From: DASQPA01 sp963757335 | GTDB taxonomy: Bacteria > Acidobacteriota > Thermoanaerobaculia > Multivoradales > UBA5704 | Reading direction: 5' to 3' | NCBI GenBank assembly: GCA_963757335.1 | Contig: CAVWRJ010000002.1 | Span: 372,001-436,000, forward strand | DNA length: 64,000 nt | In this document: piece by piece, positions 24,330-32,957 of the stretch | How the letters are laid out: each line of letters begins with the position of its first letter | Position numbering within the stretch: position 1 is the stretch's first letter | The notes under the pieces: generated by a model | What the model saw: only the letters and a program-made list of their open reading frames with translations | Database searches by the model: none | What the model was told of the DNA's origin: nothing | Position numbers and translations under genes: made by a program

Positions 24330-25306
24330 CCGCTGACTGGGAGCAGGACCTCCGAGGCGCCTGGGCGGAGCTCGCCCTCCACCCTCCCCGGGCACGGCAC
24401 TTCCGGACGCGACGGCTTTCGGCGGAGTTCCGCCTGGACGCCCATGCCGGTCTCCGGGCCACTGACGACGCGCCATGTCTTGTGATCGAAGCTGCCGCAC
24501 CAGCCGATGCATCCTTTGAGGTGAGTGGAATGCGGCTCTACCCGGCCGCGGGTGAGGAAAGCCCTCTCCTTGTCCTCTCGCTGGAAGATCCCGAGGGCAT
24601 CGACCTGTTCGCCGCAGTCTGCGCGGACGTTCTGCAAGCGGCGGCCAGCGCACCACAGGCCGAGGAGCTCTCATCTTTCCTGGCTCGGCTGCACGCATGG
24701 CGCCATTTCCTGCATGAACGCCGATCCGGTTTCACGCGCAACGAAACTGTCGGCCTCATGGGCGAGCTGGTCGTTCTGCGGCGTCTGATTCAGGATGACT
24801 TGCGCCTGCTGGCAAACTGGACCGCCCCGGACGACGGCCTCCATGATTTCGAGGTGGCCGGGCATGCGCTCGAGGTTAAGACGACGCTCGGGCCTGCGGC
24901 GACTCTGCGCATCTCAAGCCTCGATCAGCTCGACACTTCGGGCTTGCGAAGGTTGGACCTCCTGCACGTCCGCCTAGCGGAGACCCCGGAAGGCGAATGC
25001 CTGGAGGACATAGTCCAGGAGATTACCAGTTACCTCGCCCAGGACGCGGCGCGACGCGATTTCGACAATGCGTTGCTGCGCCGTGGTCTCATGCCCGACG
25101 ACGTTGGCGCCCGCAACTCTCTGCGGACCTCTGTCCGGATGTTGACCGCTTTTGCAGTCGAGAAGAGTTTTCCGAGGCTCGTCCGCGCCTCTGTGCCCCT
25201 TGCCGTCACGGAAGCGGACTATACGCTGGAACTGAGAGGAATCGAGGCCTATTCGGTCGAAGCAGAGATTGTGCTTGCAGCGTTCGCAGGGAGAACAATC
25301 CTTTGA
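24323..25306 (+). CDS. PD-(D/E)XK nuclease, DUF4420 family
   Basis: 327 residues. Central motifs are NETVGLMGELVVLRRL (conserved Glu of the first helix) and LHDFEVAGHALEVKTTLGP, which gives the D...E-V-K catalytic core of PD-(D/E)XK nucleases. The ATG overlaps the Z1 stop by seven bases and the stop overlaps the AIPR start by four, showing a tightly packed operon. DUF4420 proteins are known in restriction-like defence loci with Z1 and GHKL ATPases and are the likely DNA-cutting component. Confidence 0.85.
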   Translation: MVTADWEQDLRGAWAELALHPPRARHFRTRRLSAEFRLDAHAGLRATDDAPCLVIEAAAPADASFEVSGMRLYPAAGEESPLLVLSLEDPEGIDLFAAVCADVLQAAASAPQAEELSSFLARLHAWRHFLHERRSGFTRNETVGLMGELVVLRRLIQDDLRLLANWTAPDDGLHDFEVAGHALEVKTTLGPAATLRISSLDQLDTSGLRRLDLLHVRLAETPEGECLEDIVQEITSYLAQDAARRDFDNALLRRGLMPDDVGARNSLRTSVRMLTAFAVEKSFPRLVRASVPLAVTEADYTLELRGIEAYSVEAEIVLAAFAGRTIL

Positions 25307-27378
25307 GTGAAGATGTAGTGGATCGCTTTGCCGCGCAATTGGCGGCCGAAGTCAAGAATGGTGTTTCTGATGAGACGCCCTTCTCGCAGAGTGCCTTCAC
25401 GCGGATTGTCCTGGAGCAGCTCGAGGAGGCCGGGCATCTAGACGGCGCCTCCTATCTGCATCAGGAAGGCCGGCTTGGCAATGCAGCGTACCGGATCGAC
25501 GGCTTCGCCTTTGACGAGGACCGAGCCCGGCTCGACCTGTTCACTACGCTATACGCCGATGAGATTCCTCCTGCTCGCCTGCCCGCAGCCGATGTTACCA
25601 GGGCGTTCAAACGCGCTCTCAGGTTCGCAAGCGCTTGCGTCGACGGGCTCGCCGGCAGGCTTGAGCCGTCCAATACAGAAGCAAGCGATCTGGCGCGGCA
25701 GATAGAGGTAGAGGCTTCGACCCTTGCCGTCGTGCGCATTGTCTTGCTAACCGACGGCATTATTCATGGGGATCTCCCGAGGCGTGAAAAGTGGGAGGGA
25801 TGCACGGTCGAGTACGACGCTTACGACATCGTCCGCCTCCAGAGAGTTTTGGGCGAGGGCGAAACTCGTGCCGATATCACTGTCGATTTCGTCGCCCTGA
25901 CAGGCGCTCCAATACCATGTCTGCATGTACCCTCGGACAACGGCGGCTACGACGCCTACCTGACCGTCCTCCCTGGCGATATACTCGCGCGCGTATATGA
26001 ACGATATGGTGTGCGGTTGCTGGAACTCAACGTCCGGGCGTTCCTTGGACTGAAGGGCCGCAAGAGCGTAAACGCGGAGCTCCGGAAAACGATCATCGAA
26101 CAGCCTTCGATGTTTTTGGCTTTCAACAATGGCATTGTCGCCACGGTCGACAATATCGAGCTGACCGCGGTTCAGGGCGCAGGCACTGCGATCCGCGCCT
26201 TGAGGGGGCTGCAGATCGTCAACGGTGGTCAGACAACCGCGTCGCTTCACCGGGCTCGGCGCAAGGAGAGCCTCAGCCTCGGCAGCGTCTCGGTTCCCAT
26301 GAAGATTATCAAGGTCGGGGGCGCCGACCTCGGGGAAATGGTCGCGTCGGTCTCCCGCGCAGCGAACCGTCAGAACACGGTTCAATTGGCCGACTTCTCG
26401 GCCAACGATCCATTTCACCAGGAGTTGGAGACGCTCGCGAATAACACATGGCTTGACGACGGAAAGGGTCGCTGGTTCTACGAGCGCGCCAGGGGCTCCT
26501 ATCTCGCGGCGGAACAGAAGGCCGCCTTTCGCAAATCTGAGCAGCAGGCGTTCAGGATGCAGACGCCCAAGCAGCGGCGCTTCAGCAAGCTGGACGTCGC
26601 CCGCTATCTGTCCGCCTGGTCGAACCTGCCGTATCGTGTATGTCTCGGTGGTCAGAAAAATTTTCAACACTTCATGCAGAGGCTCAAGGATGAGCCGCCG
26701 CCCCTCCTCGACACCGTATGGTTCAAGAGGCTGGTGGCAATCGGAATTCTCTATCGTGCGGTGGAGCGGACAGTGCGGGCCATGAAGTTTCCGGCCTATG
26801 GAGCGCAGATCGTCGCATACCTGGTGGCCGGCCTGAGCTACCAGATGGGCGGGCGGGTCGACTTCGCGCGCATCTGGACACAGCAGGCGGTTAGCCCGGA
26901 TCTGGAAGATCTCATGAGAGTCTGGGCACCACTGATCGATGGTGCGCTGCGGGAGTCCGCAGGACAGCGGAACCCCAGCGAATGGTACAAGAAAGAGGAA
27001 TGCTGGACCGGATTGCGAGCCCACCTGCCGTTGCTCGCTGAACCTCTTCCTCCCGAGCTGTCCTACAGCGAATCCGGTGCGTCTTCAGATACCCACGGAC
27101 CTTCACCCGGCGTCTTCGCCGTGGACTACGACCGGATCGCCCGGTGCATGGAAGTCAGCGCAGCCACCTGGCTTGAGGTGGCAGAGCGGGGCAAGCGAGC
27201 GGGACTTTTCCATTGGAAGGTTGCAGGGATCTGCGGAACGCTTGCCCAGTATGCCGCCGGTGGATGGGAGCGTAAGCCCTCCGCGAAGCAGGCGAAGCCG
27301 GCCCTCGAAGCGCTCGAGAGCGTTGTACGAGCCGGGATTCTGCCCCCTGGTACATCCACGCCGGCACTGGCAGGATGA
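25303..27378 (+). CDS. AIPR (abortive infection phage resistance) family protein
   Basis: 691 residues from TTG 25303, which overlaps the nuclease stop (TTGA). A longer frame from 24997 is only read-through of the upstream gene in another frame. Residues about 235-330 hold the AIPR signature: RKTIIEQPSMFLAFNNGIVA, then GLQIVNGGQTTASLHRARR, followed by VPMKIIKV and NRQNTVQLADFSANDPFHQ. The C-terminal third is unassigned and helical. AIPR proteins are known from abortive-infection and restriction-type loci; the exact biochemical action is unclear. It closes the defence operon. Confidence 0.85.
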   Translation: MSEDVVDRFAAQLAAEVKNGVSDETPFSQSAFTRIVLEQLEEAGHLDGASYLHQEGRLGNAAYRIDGFAFDEDRARLDLFTTLYADEIPPARLPAADVTRAFKRALRFASACVDGLAGRLEPSNTEASDLARQIEVEASTLAVVRIVLLTDGIIHGDLPRREKWEGCTVEYDAYDIVRLQRVLGEGETRADITVDFVALTGAPIPCLHVPSDNGGYDAYLTVLPGDILARVYERYGVRLLELNVRAFLGLKGRKSVNAELRKTIIEQPSMFLAFNNGIVATVDNIELTAVQGAGTAIRALRGLQIVNGGQTTASLHRARRKESLSLGSVSVPMKIIKVGGADLGEMVASVSRAANRQNTVQLADFSANDPFHQELETLANNTWLDDGKGRWFYERARGSYLAAEQKAAFRKSEQQAFRMQTPKQRRFSKLDVARYLSAWSNLPYRVCLGGQKNFQHFMQRLKDEPPPLLDTVWFKRLVAIGILYRAVERTVRAMKFPAYGAQIVAYLVAGLSYQMGGRVDFARIWTQQAVSPDLEDLMRVWAPLIDGALRESAGQRNPSEWYKKEECWTGLRAHLPLLAEPLPPELSYSESGASSDTHGPSPGVFAVDYDRIARCMEVSAATWLEVAERGKRAGLFHWKVAGICGTLAQYAAGGWERKPSAKQAKPALEALESVVRAGILPPGTSTPALAG

Positions 27379-27692
27379 CCCTTTTCGATGCCGATCAGCC
27401 CAGCGCCCATCACAAGTGCCGGGGTAGGGCGCCCCTCGAGGTGACCTGGTTGGATCGCACTCAGGAGCACCCGACGATGGGCCCGGGACCAATCGCAGGG
27501 ACCTGCCAAGCATGAGGCGCCGTCGACTCTTGATTTACTGCTCCCCAGAGCATCACCAAGCCAGAACCGAAACAGCCGTCTCCTCCCTGCCAGAAGACTT
27601 TGCGCCCCTCTACGCCAGTCTTCGCTCCCAACTGTTTGCCCTCGGCTTGCTCACCCCAACCGGGCGAGCCTCCGCTCGGAGCTTTGGCGCCT
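27379..27692. other. Region without an intact gene, degraded tail of a PIN toxin
   Basis: The stretch between the AIPR stop and the PIN-toxin fragment contains only short open frames. On the minus strand, just beyond the toxin stop, a different frame reads LEAPKLRAEARPVGVSKP, a plausible continuation of the toxin that stops soon. Nothing else is supported. Confidence 0.4.
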
Positions 27693-27818
27693 CTAACTCA
27701 GGGCGATGGAAGGGACGAAGACTTCCTGGGCGACATCGAGGCGGGCCTGAACCTCGGCTTCTCCGCCGAACAGTGCGATGACGGTATTGGTATCAAGGAG
27801 ATACCTCCTACCACTCAT
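27693..27818 (-). pseudogene. VapC-like PIN-domain toxin, truncated by frameshift
   Basis: ATG 27818 overlaps the antitoxin stop. The first 41 residues read MSGRRYLLDTNTVIALFGGE then AEVQARLDVAQEVFVPSIAL, the first strand with the catalytic Asp (LLDTN) and second helix of PIN ribonucleases. A TAG follows where PIN proteins continue with the conserved S/G-E-L. The next frame supplies LEAP, so a small deletion at about 27695 broke the gene. The remaining two-thirds of the domain is missing, so the toxin is inactive. Confidence 0.7.
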
Positions 27819-28038
27819 CAAAATCCACCCGCTCACACCCCTCCTCGATCGCCTCCCTCATCTCGCGGGCAGACTCAGGATCCAAAATGCCGGCGAAGCG
27901 CAAAAGATTATGGCCGGGGACACCCTTGGGTGGCGGGGACACCAAGCGATGGACGAGCTCGGCGGCCTGCTTCTGTTCTTCAGGGGAAAGCTGATCGAGG
28001 TCGCTGAGGATCTGCGCTTTGACCGCTGGGAGCACCAT
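27808..28038 (-). CDS. VapB-like antitoxin adjacent to attL
   Basis: A 76-residue protein: MVLPAVKAQILSDLDQLSPE, then EQKQAAELVHRLVSPPPKGV and DPESAREMREAIEEGCERVD. The charged helical C-terminus ending FDEW is typical of antitoxins paired with PIN toxins. It overlaps the broken toxin. A diverged copy of residues about 18-68 occurs at 36486-36690 inside the integrative element, suggesting that this module travels with this family of elements. Confidence 0.7.
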   Translation of the reverse strand: MVLPAVKAQILSDLDQLSPEEQKQAAELVHRLVSPPPKGVPGHNLLRFAGILDPESAREMREAIEEGCERVDFDEW

Positions 28039-28069
28039 ACTAAGGAACCCTCCCGCGCTGGAGGTTTAG

Positions 28070-28117
28070 ATGGTGCCCAGGACCGGAATCGAACCAGTGA
28101 CACCGTGATTTTCAGTC
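28070..28117. other. attL: 48-bp copy of the tRNA-Phe 3' part
   Basis: The 48 bases from ATGGTGCCCAGGACC to ATTTTCAGTC are identical to 36783-36830, which cover the CCA end to the anticodon arm of tRNA-Phe. Identity stops sharply on both sides. It marks the left boundary of the element. Confidence 0.9.
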
Positions 28118-28224
28118 TTGATGTTGAAGATCCCGCTGAATCCTGGTAGACCCCATAAGTCAATGAATACAAGGATTCCTTGACACTGGCCCTCCCCATG
28201 GTACCCTGTAGGTCCCGGTTCGCG

Positions 28225-28245
28225 ACAGCCCAGCGACAGCCCAGG
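28225..28245 (+). promoter_or_regulatory. Arm-type integrase binding site, left
   Basis: ACAGCCCAG, two bases, then ACAGCCCAG again. The 21-base block is identical to 36697-36717 near the right end and in the same orientation. It lies 108 bases inside attL and just before the integrase start, as expected for arm-type sites. Confidence 0.6.
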
Positions 28246-28262
28246 ACACTACGGAGGCCCCC

Positions 28263-29453
28263 ATGCAAGCCAAGATCACCAAGCGCCTACTCGACTCCCT
28301 CAAGCTCCCCGAGACCGGCGAGGTCAAGGTCTGGGATTCAGAGCTACGCGGTTTCGTGGTCCGGGTGCGGGCCGGGGGAAGCCGTCGCTTCACCGTGGAA
28401 TGGATGCGGGACCGGAAGACACGCCGTCTCACCCTCGGGGAGTACGGCCCCCTGACCGCCGACCAGGCGCGGGAGCTGGCCCGGCAGGTGCTCGCTCGCG
28501 TGGCCCGGGGCGAGGACCCTGCCGCCGACCTCGCCGAGAAGAAAGCCGCGCCGACCGTAGCCGATCTCGGTCCCCGCTACCTGGAGCAGCATGCCGGCCC
28601 GAAGAAGAAGGCCGCCAGCGTGACTGCCGACGAACGAATGCTGCGGCTCTACATCCTGCCGACCCTCGGGAAACGGAAGGTGGCCGAGATCGCCCTGCGG
28701 GAGGTTGCCGACCTCCATCACAGCCTCCGGGCCAAACCCGTACAGGCCAACCGGGTTCTCGCCCTGATGTCTAAAATGCTCGGCCTTGCGGAGCGCTGGG
28801 GACTCCGCCCGCCGGGCTCGAATCCCTGCCGGGGGGTGGACCGCTTCCCCGAGCGATCCCGGGAGCGTTTCCTTTCCGCTGCGGAGCTGGCACAACTCGG
28901 CGCCGTCCTGGCCGAGGAGGAGAGCGAGGAGCCCTTCGTGGTGCTCGCCGTCCGGCTTCTCCTCCTGACCGGAGCCCGGCGGGATGAGGTGCTAACGCTC
29001 CGCTGGGCAGACGTTGACCTTGACCGCGCCTCCCTCCGGCTCGCCGACTCTAAAACGGGTGCGAAGGTCATCCCCCTGGGGCCTGCCGCGCTCGCGCTCC
29101 TGGCCTCTGCGCCGCGCATGGAGGGCAACCCCTACGTCATCCCCGGCCGGCGTACTGGCGGCCGCCTGGTAGGCATACAGCGGCCCTGGGTGCGTATCCG
29201 GGAGCGGGCCAAACTCGCGGACCTCCGGCTTCATGACCTGCGCCATAGCTTCGCCAGCATCGGCGCGGCCGCGGGGCTCGGCCTGCCCATCCTGGGCGCC
29301 ATCCTCGGCCACCGAAACCAGGCGACGACCGCGCGCTACGCCCACCTCTCCGACGACCCCCGCCGCGCCGCTGCGGCTCGAATCTCGGATGAGATCGCCG
29401 GGGCACTGTCCGGCCAGCCGGCCGGGGAGGTAATCAAATTTAGGAAGTCTTGA
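28263..29453 (+). CDS. int: Tyrosine recombinase/integrase
   Basis: 396 residues. The N-terminal DUF4102-type arm-binding domain (ITKRLLDSLKLPETGEVKVW, FVVRVRAGGSRRFTVEWMRD, LTADQARELARQVLA) is followed by a core-binding SAM-like domain and a catalytic domain with LTGARRDEVLTLRWADVD (Arg), LHDLRHSFAS (His-x-x-Arg) and ATTARYAHLS (nucleophile Tyr359). This organisation is typical of integrases that target tRNA genes. It reads inward from attL and ends at a clear hairpin terminator. It should catalyse both integration and, with the AlpA-like protein, excision. Confidence 0.95.
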   Translation: MQAKITKRLLDSLKLPETGEVKVWDSELRGFVVRVRAGGSRRFTVEWMRDRKTRRLTLGEYGPLTADQARELARQVLARVARGEDPAADLAEKKAAPTVADLGPRYLEQHAGPKKKAASVTADERMLRLYILPTLGKRKVAEIALREVADLHHSLRAKPVQANRVLALMSKMLGLAERWGLRPPGSNPCRGVDRFPERSRERFLSAAELAQLGAVLAEEESEEPFVVLAVRLLLLTGARRDEVLTLRWADVDLDRASLRLADSKTGAKVIPLGPAALALLASAPRMEGNPYVIPGRRTGGRLVGIQRPWVRIRERAKLADLRLHDLRHSFASIGAAAGLGLPILGAILGHRNQATTARYAHLSDDPRRAAAARISDEIAGALSGQPAGEVIKFRKS

Positions 29454-29460
29454 AGCACAC

Positions 29461-29481
29461 CGGGGCGGCCGTGCCGCCCCG
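29461..29481 (+). terminator. Hairpin after the integrase gene
   Basis: CGGGGCGGC and GCCGCCCCG form a 9-bp stem with a CGT loop, followed by TTTCCC. It starts 8 bases after the integrase stop and separates it from the cargo operon. Confidence 0.65.
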
Positions 29482-29554
29482 TTTCCCACGTTAACGGCCC
29501 CGGCGAGAGATGGAAGCTCCCGCCGGAGCCTGACCGAGCACAGGAGCAGAGCCT

Positions 29555-29899
29555 ATGCCCAGCTTGCCGCAGTCTATCCCGCCCGTCCCCCCGCCCCCTC
29601 CCATCGACCTCTCACAGGTCACGGAGGCCACCCGCCGACAGATCTATGACGCAATCGTTCAAATACACTTCACCCCCGCCCCCGGCGAGATCCTCGCCGC
29701 GAAGCAAGCCGGGGAGTGGTACCAGGTGCATACCGCCGACGAGTGCGGCGTAGCGGTCGCCTACGCTCTTGGGCGGTGGTTCGTCTACTGGCGCCAGTGG
29801 GACGCAACCGACGATGCCCCCGAGGAACAGCAGTGGGAGGTCCTCACCGTCAACGCCCGGCCGGGTGCGCGGTTCGGCATCGAATTCCAGGAGATCTAG
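29555..29899 (+). CDS. Hypothetical protein of the integrative element
   Basis: 114 residues starting MPSLPQSIPPVPPPPPIDLS, a Pro-rich tail, then VTEATRRQIYDAIVQIHFTP and a compact beta-rich part, WYQVHTADECGVAVAYALGR, WFVYWRQWDATDDAPEEQQW, VLTVNARPG. No signal peptide or known domain is seen. It is the first of three closely spaced genes (three bases to the next), likely one operon. Confidence 0.6.
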   Translation: MPSLPQSIPPVPPPPPIDLSQVTEATRRQIYDAIVQIHFTPAPGEILAAKQAGEWYQVHTADECGVAVAYALGRWFVYWRQWDATDDAPEEQQWEVLTVNARPGARFGIEFQEI

Positions 29900-29902
29900 C
29901 CC

Positions 29903-30442
29903 ATGGCCTCCCGGAAGATGACGACCATCACCGTCCACGCATCCCGACAGCAGGCGCAACGATGGGGAGGGGCGGCACAGTACGAAGGCGCGCCCAGCGT
30001 CGCCGCATGGCTCGCCATCCTGGCAACCGAGCGGCTCCGCCACCTCGGCCGGTTCGTGCCGCGTCTCGCGCTCCGCTGGCAACGCTCCCGCTTCAAGGCT
30101 CTACGGCTCCCTCACTACGGCGCCAAAGAGGCCACCCTTCAGGATGTCGCCGGCATCGTGGGCGGTCCCTTCGGCGTCTACAAGGACCCGAGCGAGCACC
30201 CGCCCGGGGTCTTCCACCTGGTCCACCTTCCGACCGGCTCCCACCTGGCAAAGCTTCCCCTGCGGAAGCGCTGCAAGTCGCTCGCGCGGGAGCTGGCAAC
30301 CTACCGGGTGAACTGGGATACGTCGGTCCCGGAGAAAGTCACCGGCCCCGAGATGTGGAAGGTTCAGAGCGCCATCCGCCAAGCCCAAACCGCCGCTTAC
30401 GGCTCGCCGATCACCGGCAGGAAGGAGGAGGAGCATGGATAG
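29903..30442 (+). CDS. RHH-like N-terminus plus unknown domain, paralogue of the next gene
   Basis: 179 residues. The first 45 (MTTITVHASRQQAQRWGGAA, SVAAWLAILATERL) have the strand-helix-helix pattern of ribbon-helix-helix or mobilisation-accessory proteins. A basic linker (LALRWQRSRFKALRLP) leads to a second domain: GPFGVYKDPSEHPPGVFHLV, HLPTGSHLAKLPLRKRCKSL, ARELATYRVNW. The adjacent gene at 30435 has the same two-part plan. The stop overlaps its start by eight bases. It may bind element DNA; the C-terminal domain is not recognised. Confidence 0.65.
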   Translation: MASRKMTTITVHASRQQAQRWGGAAQYEGAPSVAAWLAILATERLRHLGRFVPRLALRWQRSRFKALRLPHYGAKEATLQDVAGIVGGPFGVYKDPSEHPPGVFHLVHLPTGSHLAKLPLRKRCKSLARELATYRVNWDTSVPEKVTGPEMWKVQSAIRQAQTAAYGSPITGRKEEEHG

Positions 30443-30902
30443 CCCGAAGCTCGCTCACTTCACCATAGCTGCAAGCATTGAACAGTCTGCCAGGTGGAAG
30501 CAAGCGGCGGAGATGGCGGGGCGCGCGGTCGGGGCCTGGATTTCAGAGGCGGCGGACGCCTACCGGGAGCGAGTCCAGGCCAAGCTACCTACCGCTTCCC
30601 TGTCCTGGCGCCGTGGCGCTCGCTTCCGGGTGGTTCTCATGGACGGCGAGGAGGTAGAGAGGAAAGGCATGCTCTCGCCCCCGTTCGCCGTCTTCTACGG
30701 CCACGCGGAGGGGACGGCAGGGGCGGCCGGTCCCAGGTCGCACGCCCTGGTCTACCTGCCGGAGCGGCGCATCCTGGCGAGTTTCAGGTACGCGGACCAG
30801 TGCAAGGCGCTCGCCTCAGAGTTGGCGCCGACTCTCTTACGGGGGTTGCCCCCTCCAGACCCTGGGGGGATCGTAGAGCGGTATCGCCGGGAAGCGATGT
30901 AG
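30435..30902 (+). CDS. Paralogue of the preceding RHH-like two-domain protein
   Basis: 155 residues: HFTIAASIEQSARWKQAAEM and AVGAWISEAADAYRE match TITVHASRQQAQRW and VAAWLAILATE of the neighbour; SWRRGARFRVVLMDGEEVER is the basic/beta linker; and PFAVFYGHAEG, ALVYLPERRILASFRYADQC, KALASELAP match the second domain. Identity is low but the order and spacing are the same, so the pair arose by duplication. Functions are unknown. It ends the cargo operon; no clear terminator hairpin was found after it. Confidence 0.65.
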   Translation: MDSPKLAHFTIAASIEQSARWKQAAEMAGRAVGAWISEAADAYRERVQAKLPTASLSWRRGARFRVVLMDGEEVERKGMLSPPFAVFYGHAEGTAGAAGPRSHALVYLPERRILASFRYADQCKALASELAPTLLRGLPPPDPGGIVERYRREAM

Positions 30903-31020
30903 AAGCACACCAGGGCCGGTTCCCAACGAGAGGGGGCCGGTCCTCTCTTCTTTCTACCCCGCTCCCCCCTTTCGCTCCGCTTACGCCCACCTTCTTCCCG
31001 CGCGATTTTGAGTAATCTAT

Positions 31021-31454
31021 ATCGTATCACGATGTGCGTGCTCCGCCGACCGGAAGAGGTGCGGACGCGTCCCGCGAAAACGCCCTACGCTCGCGCTCAG
31101 AGACCCGCTGCGGCTCGATTTCACATCCCCAGCATGGGGAGGGGGGTCCGCCACTCGGCGACGCCTGGGGACTCTACCGGCCGGCCCGGCAACGAAAAAT
31201 CCCCCTCGGAGTCTCGCTAAGGCCCCTAGGCCCCCGGGCGGGCTTATCCGGCGCATTAAGGCTAGTTTGGCAGGACTCCGAAAGCGCCACTTATCCGGAT
31301 TACTTTGCAATGTAAAGGGCTTTAACTGCCACGCCTGTGCAAATTTCCCACTTTCCGTTGTTGCAAGTCGGCCTCCTTGTGGTACAATAATGAGTCATGG
31401 GGACGCCTAGGACCTGATGGAGCAGAAAACCTCCGAGGAAGGATTTAATGAGAG
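31021..31454 (+). other. Intergenic control region of the element
   Basis: About 430 bases without a gene. ATCGT-ATC-ACGAT (31021-31033) is a small palindrome; CTTATCCGG occurs at 31243-31251 and 31290-31298, 47 bases apart. A promoter (next entry) lies near the end. The region probably contains regulatory and perhaps replication sites. Confidence 0.45.
31361..31388 (+). promoter_or_regulatory. Sigma-70-like promoter for the regulator/AAA operon
   Basis: TTGCAA at 31361-31366, a 16-base spacer and TACAAT at 31383-31388. It precedes the AlpA-like start by 66 bases and is the best match to a consensus promoter inside the element. Confidence 0.6.
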
Positions 31455-31682
31455 TTGAGTACCTCAAACAAGCAGGCCCCCCCGCGCTTTCTCCGCCCCC
31501 GCCAAGTCGCAGAGATCTACGGACTCACTACTAAGTTCCTCGCGCATGCCCGTGTGCGCGGAACGGGACCGAGCTACCGGAAACTCGGTCGAAAGCTATG
31601 CCTCTATTCCGTTGAAGAACTAGAGCAATGGATAGAAGCGCAACGCCGCTCCTCCACCTCTGACCGCGGAAGTGCAGAGTAA
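31455..31682 (+). CDS. AlpA/MerR-type helix-turn-helix protein, probable excisionase or regulator
   Basis: 75 residues: PRFLRPRQVAEIYGLTTKFL (winged helix-turn-helix start), AHARVRGTGPSYRKLGRKLC and LYSVEELEQWIEAQRR, which is the recognisable excisionase/AlpA-like fold (HTH_17). The TTG at 31455 is the only in-frame start; a nearby ATG at 31448 is out of frame. It precedes the AAA ATPase by six bases. In elements of this type such proteins direct excision or activate cargo transcription. Confidence 0.75.
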   Translation: MSTSNKQAPPRFLRPRQVAEIYGLTTKFLAHARVRGTGPSYRKLGRKLCLYSVEELEQWIEAQRRSSTSDRGSAE

Positions 31683-31688
31683 TCCGCT

Positions 31689-32957
31689 GTGATCGCGGAG
31701 GCTTCCGGAAGCTTTCCCGATTACTTTCCCTGCCCGGCAGAGGAAGGACATCGGTGCGTAGACGGCTCTACCGACGATCAATGGGAGTGCCCTGAGTGCG
31801 GCCGGAGCGGTGGAGCGGAGGAATACAAGCGTCTCTCCAATGAGCTTGCCGCGCGGCAGGATCAACCTCTCCCGCTCCGCTTCAACGCGGACCTGGACGA
31901 AGCGAGCGTCCAAACTGTCCAGCGCGCGCTCGACCACGCCGCGCTGCCAGAGGCCATCAGCATAGAAGAGTTCCTTGCCCGGAAGCTTCCCGCTCGCAAG
32001 TGGCTCGCGACTGGACTCCTTCAAGAGAAGGATACGAGCATGATCCACGGGTGGCGTGGGCTTGGCAAATCACACTTCGCGGCTGGTCTCGCCTATGGGC
32101 TCGCATGTGGGACAGACTTCTTGCGGTACAGAATCGAGGAGCCCGTGGGGGTGCTCTACGTGGATGGAGAGATGCCGCGAGAGGATCTTCAGCTTCGATT
32201 CTCCGCCATCGAACATAGTTCCACTTGCAAGCCGACTGCGCCACTCTTCCTTCTTGCTCGGGACATGGCCGAGGTGCCGTTCCCAAGCCTCGCGACTCGC
32301 GAGGGACAACGGATGGTAGAGGGCAACCTCATGCCAGGCGTGCAGGTCATTGTCCTCGATTCCCTCAGCACGCTTTGCCAAAGTGATGAACGCGAGAACG
32401 ATAGCGGCAGTTGGGCCGGCATGCAGGAGTGGCTGCTGACGCTCCGGAGCCAGGGCTTCACCGTGCTGCTGGTCCATCACGACGGCAAGAATCGAGAGCA
32501 ACGCGGTACGTCCGCCCGCGAGACGATCCTCTCTCAAGTCGTGCAACTCGTGCAGCCGGAGGATTACGACCCATCCCAGGGAGCTCGATTTCAAGTTCAC
32601 TTGAAAAAAGCCCGAGGTGTGAGGGGGGCCGACGCGGTGCCGTTCGAGGCATGGCTCGAAAGCGCCCCAGACGGCCGGCAGGTATGGACAGTCCGTCCAC
32701 TTGAAGGCATTGAAGATCGAATCCGGGCAGCTCAGGCAGCCGGCAAGCGCACGGTGCAGGAGGTCACGGACGCTACCGGCCTAAAAAGATCAACCGTAGG
32801 TAGGTTGATGAAGAGTAACCGTCCGGCCAACCCCATCTTCCCCTGCCGAGCCCCAACCGGGAAAATGCGCCAGGAGGTAAACCATGGCGCAGAAGGCGAG
32901 CCGAGAGTTGACGAAGCGGGAGCAGCAGTGGCGGGAGCGGATCGAAGCGTGGCGTAG
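31689..32957 (+). CDS. RepA-like AAA/RecA-fold ATPase, 3' end interrupted by IS66
   Basis: GTG start at 31689. The N-terminal about 60 residues hold CPAEEGHRC and CPECGRSGG, a zinc-ribbon like that of element primase/helicases. The RecA-type core has Walker A HGWRGLGKSHFAAGLA (Lys127), VGVLYVDGEMPRE and Walker B VIVLDSLSTLCQ, followed by TVLLVHHDGKNREQRGTSAR. The last native residues are KRSTVGRLMK. From 32815 the frame is IS66 DNA, giving an artificial tail of about 47 residues. Removing the IS and one target copy restores RLMKKMREEGSG and a stop at 35469-35471. The core is intact, so it may still function in element replication. Confidence 0.8.
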   Translation: MIAEASGSFPDYFPCPAEEGHRCVDGSTDDQWECPECGRSGGAEEYKRLSNELAARQDQPLPLRFNADLDEASVQTVQRALDHAALPEAISIEEFLARKLPARKWLATGLLQEKDTSMIHGWRGLGKSHFAAGLAYGLACGTDFLRYRIEEPVGVLYVDGEMPREDLQLRFSAIEHSSTCKPTAPLFLLARDMAEVPFPSLATREGQRMVEGNLMPGVQVIVLDSLSTLCQSDERENDSGSWAGMQEWLLTLRSQGFTVLLVHHDGKNREQRGTSARETILSQVVQLVQPEDYDPSQGARFQVHLKKARGVRGADAVPFEAWLESAPDGRQVWTVRPLEGIEDRIRAAQAAGKRTVQEVTDATGLKRSTVGRLMKSNRPANPIFPCRAPTGKMRQEVNHGAEGEPRVDEAGAAVAGADRSVA

